Notes: a model not told the origin generated them from the sequence alone. A stretch of 14,632 bases of DNA from Solirubrobacteraceae bacterium (GCA_025928415.1 JAICJK010000017.1:1-14632), one strand, 5' to 3'; positions 1 through 6,707 are shown, counted from the first letter of the stretch. Numbers and translations are program-made.

Positions 1-255
1 CGGGCAGCGGCGAGCGCCCCCGCGCGGCGGGCGGCGGCCGCCGCGCCGCAGGCCGCCGAAGGCGAGCTGGCGATCGCCGGCTACGACGGCCTGACCGTCG
101 CGCAGCTCCTGCCCAGGCTGCGGCCGCTGACGGCCGAGCAGCTCGCGCGCATCGACGGCTACGAGCGCGGCGGGCGCAACCGCAAGCGCGTCCTGGACCG
201 CGTGGCCGCCCTGCGCTCCCGGAAGCTCGAGGCGGAGCTCACGGGCAGGTCCTGA
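1..255 (+). CDS. C-terminal end of a hypothetical protein (5' truncated)
   Basis: Frame 1 is open from the first base to a TGA at 253-255, giving the last 84 residues of a protein that starts outside the window. An Ala/Pro/Arg-rich linker (about residues 1-20) leads into a compact, probably helical domain containing IAGYDGLTVAQLLPRL, LTAEQLARIDGYE and RNRKRVLDRVAALR. Tails of this kind (GYD-L-V-QLL, then L--EQL--I--YE, then NR--VL) recur, as far as I recall, at the C-terminus of otherwise variable actinobacterial proteins; their function is not known to me. The gene is convergent with the phosphatase gene that follows, with only 4 bp between the two stop codons, so no separate terminator fits there. 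Nothing can be said about the N-terminal part. Confidence 0.7.
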   Translation, partial: RAAASAPARRAAAAAPQAAEGELAIAGYDGLTVAQLLPRLRPLTAEQLARIDGYERGGRNRKRVLDRVAALRSRKLEAELTGRS

Positions 256-259
256 GCCG

Positions 260-3200
260 CTACGCCGCGGTGAGCCGCAGGGCGACGATGGCCACGTCGT
301 CGCGCAGCGGCCCCGGCGCGCGCGCGTGGGCGAGGTCGCGCACGGCGTCGGCGAGCGCCTCGGCCGACGCGCCCGCGCCCGCGGGCAGCAGCGCCGCGAG
401 GTCGTCCGCCGACAGCGGCTCGGTGCGCAGCGCCTCGGTCACGCCGTCGGTGTAGAAGACGATCGCGTCCCCGGGCCCCAGGGTGACCTGGGCCTCCGTC
501 CACGTCGCGGCGTCGTCGACGCCGAGCAGCGGCCCGCCGGTGCGCACCGGCGCCGCCTCGCCGCCCGCGCGCAGCACGATCGGGGCCGGGTGCCCGGCGC
601 AGGCCAGCAGCAGGTCCATGCGGCCGCCGTCGCGCGGGATCAGGCGCCCGAGCACCGCCGACAGGAACCGCTCGGGCACGCGCTCGGCGCACATCTGGCG
701 GTTGAGCAGCGCGAAGGCCCCCGCGGGGTCCGGCCGCTCGGCCGCCGCGGCGGAGGCCGCCCGCAGCGTGTAGCGCGCCATCGCCGTGACCGCGGCCGCC
801 TCGGCGCCCTTGCCGCAGACGTCGCCGACCATGATCGCCCACGAGCCCTCGTCGAGCCCGTAGAGGTCGTAGAAGTCGCCGCCGACCTCGCTGGCCTCGC
901 CCGCCGGCTGGTAGCGGGCCGCGGTCTCGACGCCGGGGATCAGCGGCAGGTCGGGCGGCAGCAGGCTCGCCTGCAGGGTCGAGGCGATGTGCGCGCGCTC
1001 GGCGTAGAGCTGGGCGTTGTCGATCGCCAGCGCCAGGCGGCGGGCGATCTCGTCGAGCAGCCGCCGGTCCTCGTCGGCGGGGACGTGGCCCTCCTCGTCC
1101 CAGCTCAGGGCGAGCACGCCGAAGCTGCGCCCGCCGGCGGTCAGCGGCACGAGCGCCACGCTGCGCCCGAGCACCCGCCGCAGGGCCTCGAGCACGTCGG
1201 GGGCCGTCGCGAAGGAGCGGACGTCGTCCTCCGACAGACAGGGGTAGAACCGGGCCTGGCCGCTGAGCGACACCTGCGCCGTCGCGACCACGGGGGAGGC
1301 GTCGATGACCCGTCCGCGCAGCGTCATCAGGTCCGTGCGCCGCGGCTCGTCGCGGGCCGCGGCGCCCGCGCGCTCGAGCCGCTGCCCGTCGCGCGAGAGC
1401 ACGCTGATCGTGGCGACGTCGGCCAGCGTGCCGGCCATCCGCTCGGCGACCTCCTGCAGGACCACCCCCAGCTCCATCGAGCGCTCGAGCGCGCCGCTGA
1501 CGTCGGCCAGCAACGCGGCGCGGTCGCGCGCGAGCTCCGACTCGCGGCGGGCGGCGCGCTCCGCGGCGAGCAGCCGCTCGCGCTCGAGCTCCTGGCGCTT
1601 GCGGTCGGCGATGTCGCGCACCAGGACCACCATCCGCGGCGGGCCCCCCTCGACGGTCAGCGGCCGGGCGGAGACCTCGATCGCGACGCGCGTCCCGCTC
1701 GGCGTGTGGATCTCCGTCTGGAAGCCCGGGTCGACGAGCCCCTCGGTCTGGGTGCGCTCGATCCGCCGTCCGATGTCCGGCCGCCGCTCCGGCGGGAAGA
1801 CCTCGAGCATGCTCGCCAGCGCGTAGAGCTCCTGCGCGCTGCGGCCGGCGATGCGCTCGGCCGCCTCGTTGACGTACAGGATGCGCTCGCCCTCGGCCAG
1901 GACGAAGCCCTCGCCGAGCTCGCTCTGGGCGCGCAGGAGCGTCTCGTAGAGGTCGCGCTGCGCCCGCAGCGCCTCCTCGGTCTCGCGGCGCTCGGTGATG
2001 TCCAGGACGGTGGCGCCGACGCCGAGCGTCGCGCCGCCGGGCAGGCGGATCCGGTACAGGCTGAGCAGGTAGTGGCGCTCGTGGACGGGGTCGGCGGGCG
2101 TCGTGCCCGTGACCTCGAGATCGACCAGCGACTCGCCGGTCGCGAGCACCCGCGCGAGCGCCGCATCGAGCTCCCCGCCGACGTCCGGGAGGATCTCCGG
2201 CACCCGCCGGCCGAGGTGCTCCTCCTCGGTCAGCCCGTTGATCGCGCACAGGGCGCGGTTGACCTGCACGTAGCGCAGCTCGGTGTCGAAGTAGGCGAAG
2301 CCCACCGGCGCCTGGTCGATCAGCGTGTCGAGGACGCTCCGCGCGGCCTCGCTGGCGCGCTCCTGATCCCGTGCGCTGGCGTACAGGCGCGCGTTGTCGA
2401 TGGCCAGCGCCGCGCGGCGCCCCAGGTCGCGGGCCAGCGCGAGGTCCTCCTCGCCGAACGGCTCGCCCTCGCCGCGGACCAGGCTCAGGACCCCCAGCGT
2501 CCGCCCGCGGGCCTTCAGCGCGACGAAGACCGCGGAGCGCAGCCCCAGCTCGCGCAGCAGCGCGAGCTGCGCGGGATCCTGCGCGAACCGCTCCAGGTCG
2601 CTGTCGCGGATGCGGGGGTGCAGCTCGGCCACGCCGGTGCGCAGCACGGCCATCCGGCCCGCGGGCGCGTCCGCGGGGGACGGGTGCTCGCGCAGGCGCC
2701 GCGCGACGCCGGCCTTCGCCGGGTCGCGGTGCTCGGAGGCCACGACCTCCAGGGCGCCGTCGTCGCCGAGCACCTCGACCGCGCAACCGTCGGCCACCCG
2801 CTCGACCGCGAGCAGGACGAGCTCCTGCAGGGTCGCCTCGTGGTCGAGCGACGCGTCGAGCACCGCGCTGGCGTCGGCCAGCAGGCGCACGCGATCCAGC
2901 AGCGCCGCGCGATCCCGCTCGGCGCGGACGCGCTCGGTGACGTCGTGGGCGATCGAGCCGATGCCGGCGATCGCGCCGTCCGGGAGGCGCACGGGGAAGA
3001 ACGTGGCCAGGATCTGGCGCGGGCTGCCGTCCGGGGCGAGCTGGGTGAAGGTCACGTCGCGGCGCGTCTCGCCGGTGGCGCGCACCTCCCGCAGCAGGTC
3101 GAGGACCCGCTTGCCGTCGGCGTGCAGGACCTCGTCGGGCCGGCGCCCGAGGTGATCGGCGGCCGGGACCCCGTGCACCTCGGCCAGGACCTCGTTGACG

Positions 3201-4516
3201 CGCTGGTAGCGCAGCTCGGCGTCGTAGAGCGCGAGGCCGACGGGCGCGGTGGCGACGTAGGCGTCCAGGATGGCGCTCGCCTGGCCGCTGGCCTGCTCGC
3301 TGGCGCGCGCCAGGCGCAGCAGGCGCGCCCCGTCGAGGGCGAGCGCGACGCGGTTGGCCAGCTCCTGGGCGATGCGCAGCTCGCGCACGTCGAGCACCCG
3401 GCCGGGCTCCGCGGCGGCGGCCAGGACCCCGAAGGCCCGCCCGCGGGCCACGAGCGGCGCGACGACGCACGTCCCCTCCGAGGCGCCCAGCGGCTCCTGC
3501 AGCTCCTCCGGGATGGCGTCCGCGAGATGCGCGGCGGCGGGCGCGGCGTCCTCGCGGGCGACGATCGCGCAGCGGTCGCCGAGGGCCGGCACGGCCAGCG
3601 CGGCCACCGCGTCGAGGTGCTCCTCGACCTCCAGCGCGCCGGCGAGCAGCCGCCCGGCGTCGCTGAGCAGCCGCGCCTCCTCCTCCGACTCGGCGCGCTC
3701 GTGGAGGTCGACGCAGCCGCCGACCCAGCCCGAGAACAGGCCGTCGGGATCCTCGATCGGGCGCCCGCGATCGAGCACCCAGCGCCAGGCGCCGTCGCCG
3801 CGCCGCAGCCGGTACTCGAGCTCGAACGGCTCGCGGGTGTCGCGCGCCCGCTCCCACGCGGCCCGCAGCGCGCCGCGATCGTCGGGGTGCATCAGCTCGA
3901 GCCAGCCGGCGCCGAGGTTGTCCTCCAGCCGGGTCTGGGTGAACTCCAGCCAGCCCTGCGAGACGAACGTGCAGGCGCCGCCGGCGTCGGCGACCCAGAC
4001 CAGGACGGGAGCGACCTCGGCGAACTGGCGGAACAGCCGCTCGCCCTCGGGCGCCTCGGCGACGGCGGCGTCCGCGCCGTCCAGGGCACGGGTGATTCCC
4101 ACGTAGCGCGCGGGCGCCCCGTCCCCGGGATCGGGCAGCACGTGCACGGAGGCCGCCAGCCAGTGGTCGGACCCGTCGGGCCAGCGGGCGCGGAAGCGCA
4201 GCTCGTGCGTGCCGCCGCGCTCGGCCGCGACGCCGGCCGCGCCGCGCACGAGCTCCCGGTCGGCCGGATGCACGAGTGCCAGGAAGGCGTCGATCCCCGG
4301 CGGCACCGCCCCCGGATCCAGCCCGAACTGCGGCCCCATGGCCGCCGACCAGCGGATCGCGTCCGTGGCGAGGTCCCATTCCCACGCCGCCATCCCGCCC
4401 TCCCGGAGGGCGAGGTCCAACGTGTCGCTGCCGATGCCGCCGTGGTGGCTGATGGGGTGAGGTCCTCCGGGGTGATGCCGCGCGACGCCCGCCCGGCTCC
4501 GCCGCGAGCGCCGCAT
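260..4516 (-). CDS. Multi-sensor PP2C (SpoIIE-type) serine phosphatase, PAS/GAF-rich, RsbU-like
   Basis: About 1418 residues, very long for an RsbU-type phosphatase. Numbering from the GTG at 4522, I read PAS (44-145), PAS (160-278), GAF (285-400), PAS (415-532), GAF (553-712), PAS (726-845), PAS (857-970), GAF (1005-1170), then the SpoIIE/PP2C domain (1190-1418). The catalytic acidic motifs are intact: GGDFYD (from 1214), GDVCGKG (from 1233), FYTDGVTEA (from 1356) and DDVAIVALR (from 1408), so metal-dependent phosphatase activity is expected. No transmembrane segment is apparent, which suggests a cytoplasmic sensor of redox, light or small ligands. By family knowledge it dephosphorylates a phospho-STAS protein; the candidate partner is the STAS gene at 4895. 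I chose ATG 4516 because GAGG lies 8 nt upstream; GTG 4522 is possible, and a strong GGAGGA at 4463-4468 sits 9 nt before an ATC codon (4451-4453), just before the first PAS domain. Confidence 0.93.
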   Translation of the reverse strand: MRRSRRSRAGVARHHPGGPHPISHHGGIGSDTLDLALREGGMAAWEWDLATDAIRWSAAMGPQFGLDPGAVPPGIDAFLALVHPADRELVRGAAGVAAERGGTHELRFRARWPDGSDHWLAASVHVLPDPGDGAPARYVGITRALDGADAAVAEAPEGERLFRQFAEVAPVLVWVADAGGACTFVSQGWLEFTQTRLEDNLGAGWLELMHPDDRGALRAAWERARDTREPFELEYRLRRGDGAWRWVLDRGRPIEDPDGLFSGWVGGCVDLHERAESEEEARLLSDAGRLLAGALEVEEHLDAVAALAVPALGDRCAIVAREDAAPAAAHLADAIPEELQEPLGASEGTCVVAPLVARGRAFGVLAAAAEPGRVLDVRELRIAQELANRVALALDGARLLRLARASEQASGQASAILDAYVATAPVGLALYDAELRYQRVNEVLAEVHGVPAADHLGRRPDEVLHADGKRVLDLLREVRATGETRRDVTFTQLAPDGSPRQILATFFPVRLPDGAIAGIGSIAHDVTERVRAERDRAALLDRVRLLADASAVLDASLDHEATLQELVLLAVERVADGCAVEVLGDDGALEVVASEHRDPAKAGVARRLREHPSPADAPAGRMAVLRTGVAELHPRIRDSDLERFAQDPAQLALLRELGLRSAVFVALKARGRTLGVLSLVRGEGEPFGEEDLALARDLGRRAALAIDNARLYASARDQERASEAARSVLDTLIDQAPVGFAYFDTELRYVQVNRALCAINGLTEEEHLGRRVPEILPDVGGELDAALARVLATGESLVDLEVTGTTPADPVHERHYLLSLYRIRLPGGATLGVGATVLDITERRETEEALRAQRDLYETLLRAQSELGEGFVLAEGERILYVNEAAERIAGRSAQELYALASMLEVFPPERRPDIGRRIERTQTEGLVDPGFQTEIHTPSGTRVAIEVSARPLTVEGGPPRMVVLVRDIADRKRQELERERLLAAERAARRESELARDRAALLADVSGALERSMELGVVLQEVAERMAGTLADVATISVLSRDGQRLERAGAAARDEPRRTDLMTLRGRVIDASPVVATAQVSLSGQARFYPCLSEDDVRSFATAPDVLEALRRVLGRSVALVPLTAGGRSFGVLALSWDEEGHVPADEDRRLLDEIARRLALAIDNAQLYAERAHIASTLQASLLPPDLPLIPGVETAARYQPAGEASEVGGDFYDLYGLDEGSWAIMVGDVCGKGAEAAAVTAMARYTLRAASAAAAERPDPAGAFALLNRQMCAERVPERFLSAVLGRLIPRDGGRMDLLLACAGHPAPIVLRAGGEAAPVRTGGPLLGVDDAATWTEAQVTLGPGDAIVFYTDGVTEALRTEPLSADDLAALLPAGAGASAEALADAVRDLAHARAPGPLRDDVAIVALRLTAA

Positions 4517-4553
4517 CCCCACATCCTCGCTGATGGCGCCGCCGCCGCCAACC

Positions 4554-4575
4554 CCGCGTCGGGGCCCGGACGCGG
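4554..4575 (-). terminator. GC-rich hairpin between the DUF2188 gene and the phosphatase gene
   Basis: A 7-bp perfect stem (CCGCGTC at 4554-4560 with GACGCGG at 4569-4575) and an 8-nt loop lie just after the DUF2188 stop and before the phosphatase start. No T-tract follows on either strand. It could be an inefficient terminator, an attenuator or an RNA processing site; in DNA this GC-rich some hairpins arise by chance. Confidence 0.3.
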
Positions 4576-4581
4576 CTCGGC

Positions 4582-4815
4582 TCAGTGGACGAGCCGGCCG
4601 TCCTCGTCGTAGCGCAGGCGCTCGACGACCGAGCCGTCGCGGCGCGTGATCACGTGCTCGGCGCCCTCCAGCTTGGCGGCCTGGCGGCCCATGCGCTCGG
4701 CGACGTCCTTGCGGTGCGCCCGGCTGAGGTAGCGGTTGCTGCCCTCGCGGCGGTTGCCCCAGCCGCCCTGCGGGTGCGGGACCGTCCAGATGCTGGCTCT
4801 CTCCGGCTCGCCCAT
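4582..4815 (-). CDS. DUF2188 domain small protein
   Basis: A 77-residue protein. Its layout fits the DUF2188 family, small proteins of unknown function with a N-terminal V-P---GGW strand pair and a C-terminal RRDG motif. Here these are IWTVPHPQGGWGNRREGSNR (9-28), a helix with the pattern SRAHRKDVAERMGRQAAKLE (31-50), and EHVITRRDGSVVERLRYDED (53-72). ATG 4815 is preferred because the family homology begins a few residues later; a reading start 15 codons upstream would only add an Arg/Pro/Ser-rich stretch. No clear Shine-Dalgarno is visible. It lies between the STAS and phosphatase genes on the same strand, with hairpins on both sides, so it may be expressed separately. Many relatives are annotated only as hypothetical, and I infer no enzyme activity. 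Confidence 0.8.
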   Translation of the reverse strand: MGEPERASIWTVPHPQGGWGNRREGSNRYLSRAHRKDVAERMGRQAAKLEGAEHVITRRDGSVVERLRYDEDGRLVH

Positions 4816-4864
4816 GGTCCCGGAGGGTCTACCCGGCGACCGGGGGCGCAACCGGCGCACGCGG

Positions 4865-4890
4865 GTGCCCCGCCGACCCCGGCGGGGCGC
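4865..4890 (-). terminator. Strong GC hairpin after the STAS gene
   Basis: GCCCCGCC (4867-4874) pairs perfectly with GGCGGGGC (4881-4888) around a 6-nt loop; the stem can extend by a T-G and a G-C pair. It begins about 6 nt after the STAS stop codon (4895) on the minus strand. There is no U-run, but GC-rich hairpins without a U-tract are common at actinobacterial gene ends. A second small hairpin (CCCGG-CGA-CCGGG, 4832-4844) follows nearer the DUF2188 start. It probably ends or attenuates the transcript before the DUF2188 gene. Confidence 0.5.
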
Positions 4891-4894
4891 GCGC

Positions 4895-5251
4895 TCAATC
4901 GTCGGCGACCGACGCGAGCGCCTGCTCGCGGGCGGGGACGATCGTGAAGATCTGGTCCAGCCCGGTGATCTCGAACGTCTTCGCCGTGCTCGGCTCGGTG
5001 TTGACGATCACGAGCCGCCCGTCGAGCGGCCGCAGCCGCTTGACGGCGCCGATCAGCACGCCCAGCGCGGTCGAGTCGAGGAACCGGGTCTCGGTCAGGT
5101 CGACGACCAGCCGGCGCGCCCCGGCGTCGATCGCCGCGGCGATCGCGCGCTTGAGCTCCGGCGCGGTGAAGATGTCCACCTCGCCGGCCACGCCGATGAC
5201 GTGCGCGCCCGCGGCATCCTGGTCCTCGCTCAGGGAGAAGTCGAAGGTCAT
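4895..5251 (-). CDS. rsbV: STAS-domain anti-anti-sigma factor, RsbV/SpoIIAA-like
   Basis: A single STAS domain of about 118 residues. The hallmark strand-loop-helix VVDLTETRFLDSTALGVLIG carries the serine (DST) that RsbW-type kinases phosphorylate; it is Ser51 from the start used here. Other family features are the GEVDIFTAPELKRAI strand-helix and the C-terminal VNTEPSTAKTFEITGLDQIF segment. In the known mechanism the unphosphorylated form binds the anti-sigma kinase and frees the sigma factor; the SpoIIE phosphatase resets it. Starts at 5287, 5272 and 5251 are in frame and none has a good Shine-Dalgarno. I chose ATG 5251 because the domain starts directly after it (MTFDFSLSED). Unlike the classical rsbV-rsbW order, it is separated from the kinase gene by two other genes. 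Membership of the family is clear; the exact partner is inferred from position. Confidence 0.93.
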   Translation of the reverse strand: MTFDFSLSEDQDAAGAHVIGVAGEVDIFTAPELKRAIAAAIDAGARRLVVDLTETRFLDSTALGVLIGAVKRLRPLDGRLVIVNTEPSTAKTFEITGLDQIFTIVPAREQALASVADD

Positions 5252-5300
5252 GTCCGGGGGGGAGTCTGGCATGCCATTGCGTCTCATGGAGCGACCGTGA

Positions 5301-5315
5301 TTCGGCGCAGCCGAA
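5301..5315. repeat. 6-bp inverted repeat between the VOC and STAS genes
   Basis: TTCGGC (5301-5306), a 3-nt loop and GCCGAA (5310-5315) form a perfect small hairpin in the gap between the VOC stop (5322) and the STAS start. There is no T-tract. It may mark a processing point or weak terminator between the upstream coupled trio and the STAS gene. Confidence 0.3.
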
Positions 5316-5321
5316 GCACGC

Positions 5322-5723
5322 TCACGCCTGGGCCAGCTCGCCGGCGTCGGCGCCGCGGTGGAAGAAGTCCCAGGCCTCGACGAGATTGCCCGCCGGGTCC
5401 TCCCAGTACAGCGAACGGTCCCCGCCCTCGTGCTCCACGGGTCCGCGCACGGACGCGGCCCGGCCGCGCACGCGCCGGGCCAGCGCGTCCAGCGTCCCCG
5501 GGCTCACCGAGAAGGCGAAGTGCACGTGGCGGCCCCCGCGGTCCCCGAACTCCTTGGGGCCGGGGGACCACAGCCCGAGCCGTGCGCGGTCGCCGGCCCG
5601 CAGCCAGATCCGGTCGCCCTCGCGCGCCAGGACCTCGAGCCCGACGACGCCGGTGTAGAACGCCTCCAGGCCCGCCAGGTCGTCGGTCTGCAGCGTCAGC
5701 TCGGCGAAGCCGTCGACGGTCAC
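5322..5723 (-). CDS. VOC (glyoxalase/bleomycin-resistance/dioxygenase fold) protein
   Basis: A 133-residue single VOC module built from two beta-alpha-beta-beta-beta halves. The first half contains FAELTLQTDDLAGLEAFYTG with the typical D-----FY helix; the second has GRHVHFAFSV (64-73) and ends in DPAGNLVEAWDFF (109-121). Candidate metal ligands are E8, H66 or H68, and E116; at position 8, where many VOC enzymes have His, this protein has Glu. The substrate cannot be told: relatives include glyoxalases, dioxygenases, fosfomycin-type thiol transferases and antibiotic-binding proteins. The GTG start at 5721-5723 overlaps the TGA of the upstream gene (GTGA), with GGAG close upstream inside that gene, so translation is probably coupled. 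Its place within a partner-switching gene set is odd and suggests a stress-protective or ligand-sensing role, which is inference only. Confidence 0.88.
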   Translation of the reverse strand: MTVDGFAELTLQTDDLAGLEAFYTGVVGLEVLAREGDRIWLRAGDRARLGLWSPGPKEFGDRGGRHVHFAFSVSPGTLDALARRVRGRAASVRGPVEHEGGDRSLYWEDPAGNLVEAWDFFHRGADAGELAQA

Positions 5724-6157
5724 GGCTCCAGCTCCGTGCCGAGCCGCACCACGAGGTACTCGTCGCCCCCGGCGCCCTGGCGCGCCTTCACGGTGTCGGC
5801 CAGGCGCTCGATGACCGAGCCGACCTCCGGCAGCGCGGCGCCCTCCAGCACGCGGGCCGCGCCCCCGGGGCGCATCGGCCCGACCCGGACCTCCAGGCGC
5901 CCGGGCGCGGACTGCACGCTGACCGGCAGACGGTCCTCCGCCGCGTACGCGGGCGCGCGGGCGGCCAGGGCGTCGGCGATGAGCACGGCGTCGTTGAGCC
6001 GGTCCACCGGGAGCTGCGCGCGCGCGGCGTGGATCCCGACCACCCGCGCGAGGACCGGGCCGACCAGCGGCCCGCTGGCGACCGTCACGCGGGTGCGGTC
6101 GACGCGCGAGGGCTCGCCGGCGGGGAGGGAAGCGGGCTGCTCCCCTCCCGGGATCAC
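5720..6157 (-). CDS. Degenerate RsbW-like (HATPase-fold) protein lacking ATP-binding residues
   Basis: A 145-residue protein. I align it by eye with the RsbW-like kinase encoded just upstream. Shared anchors are SAPGRLEVRV (83-92) against STAPGCLEIS-V, the RLNDAVLIADALA helix against the kinase N-box helix, and IERLADTV---QGAGGDEYLVVRL against LIASLAETL---GPQGGTEVRMTF. The residues needed for ATP are missing: N-box Glu and Asn become Ala63 and Arg67, and the G1-box DQGRG becomes PMRPG. The simplest reading is a paralogue that has lost kinase activity but kept a binding surface, perhaps for the STAS protein or sigma factor. The GTG start (6155-6157) overlaps the stop of the kinase gene (GTGA), with GAGGAG 5 nt upstream, so expression is coupled. 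An unrelated alpha/beta protein remains possible because the similarity is a manual judgement. Confidence 0.72.
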   Translation of the reverse strand: MIPGGEQPASLPAGEPSRVDRTRVTVASGPLVGPVLARVVGIHAARAQLPVDRLNDAVLIADALAARAPAYAAEDRLPVSVQSAPGRLEVRVGPMRPGGAARVLEGAALPEVGSVIERLADTVKARQGAGGDEYLVVRLGTELEP

Positions 6158-6600
6158 GCGAGCTCCTCGGGCGGCGCGAGCCGCAGCGAGCGCCCGGCGC
6201 GATGGGGGTCCTCGTAGGCGAAGGTCATCCGGACCTCGGTCCCCCCCTGCGGGCCGTTGGTGAGCTCGAGCGTCTCGGCCAGGCTCGCGATCAGCGGCAG
6301 CCCCACGCCGAGGCCGGGGGAGTCGGCGCGCGGGGCCATCCCGCGCCCCTGGTCGCGCACCGAGATCTCCAGGCATCCTGGGGCGGTGGAGACCTCGACG
6401 TCGAGCAGCCCCTCCTCGTCGCCCGGGTAGGCGTGCACCACGACGTTGGCGCAGGCCTCGCTGATCGCCAGGCGGACGTCGGCCAGGACCGCCGGGTCCA
6501 CGCCGAGCGCGTCGCCCACGCCGCCCATCACGTGGCGCACGATCGCGACGTTCTCCGGCCGCGCCGGCAGAGAGATCTCGAGATCGGGCACGTCGCTCAT
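6154..6600 (-). CDS. rsbW: Anti-sigma factor serine kinase, RsbW/SpoIIAB-like
   Basis: A 148-residue GHKL/HATPase-fold protein typical of RsbW/SpoIIAB in length and motifs. The N-box is in ISEACANVVVHAY (Glu48, Asn52), the G1 box is VRDQGRGM (Asp83, Gly85, Gly87), and the G2 box is LGVGLPLI (about 97-104). All ATP-binding residues are present. Family proteins bind a SigB/SigF-type sigma factor, keep it from RNA polymerase, and phosphorylate a serine of the STAS antagonist. The likely sigma partner is encoded divergently at 6884. ATG 6600 is chosen because the domain follows directly (MSDVPDLEISLPARPENV); a longer reading would add 35 Arg/Pro-rich residues across a palindrome and a promoter candidate. 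No good Shine-Dalgarno is seen. It is the first gene of the minus-strand run. Confidence 0.94.
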   Translation of the reverse strand: MSDVPDLEISLPARPENVAIVRHVMGGVGDALGVDPAVLADVRLAISEACANVVVHAYPGDEEGLLDVEVSTAPGCLEISVRDQGRGMAPRADSPGLGVGLPLIASLAETLELTNGPQGGTEVRMTFAYEDPHRAGRSLRLAPPEELA

Positions 6601-6611
6601 CAGAACCGGCG

Positions 6612-6627
6612 GGTGTCGCGCGACACC
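6612..6627. promoter_or_regulatory. 16-bp perfect palindrome in the rsbW leader
   Basis: GGTGTCGCGCGACACC is identical to its reverse complement. It lies 11 bp upstream of the rsbW-like start codon, downstream of the promoter candidate, where a ribosome-binding site would be expected. It could be the operator of a dimeric repressor, or in RNA a hairpin (6-bp stem, 4-nt loop) that limits translation. A perfect 16-bp palindrome is uncommon by chance even in GC-rich DNA, but function is not shown. Confidence 0.5.
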
Positions 6628-6681
6628 AGGTGCTCCCGCCGGGCGACGAGTCGGAGGGCGGGGTCCGTGCAAACGCGGTCC

Positions 6682-6707
6682 TTGCCCCGGGCGGGGATCG
6701 CGCAAAC
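6682..6707 (-). promoter_or_regulatory. SigB/SigF-type promoter candidate upstream of rsbW
   Basis: On the minus strand GTTTGC (6707-6702), a 14-nt spacer and GGGCAA (6687-6682) resemble the SigB-family promoter (GTTT, 14-16 nt, GGGTAT/C) described in Bacillus and Streptomyces. It would start transcription near 6675, giving a leader of about 75 nt before rsbW. A second GTTTGC box sits 33 bp away (6674-6669) but has no GGG-type -10 at the right distance. A promoter here would place the anti-sigma operon under its own sigma factor, a common feedback arrangement. Confidence 0.5.

Noticed and set aside
326..4612. A 1428-codon open frame on the plus strand, antisense to the phosphatase gene, and a similar long minus-strand frame at 159-4385.
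   Set aside because: Both lack any recognisable domain and are Arg/Ala/Gly/Pro-rich, as expected for shadow frames in very GC-rich DNA where stop codons are rare. The 260-4516 frame has clear PAS, GAF and SpoIIE motifs.
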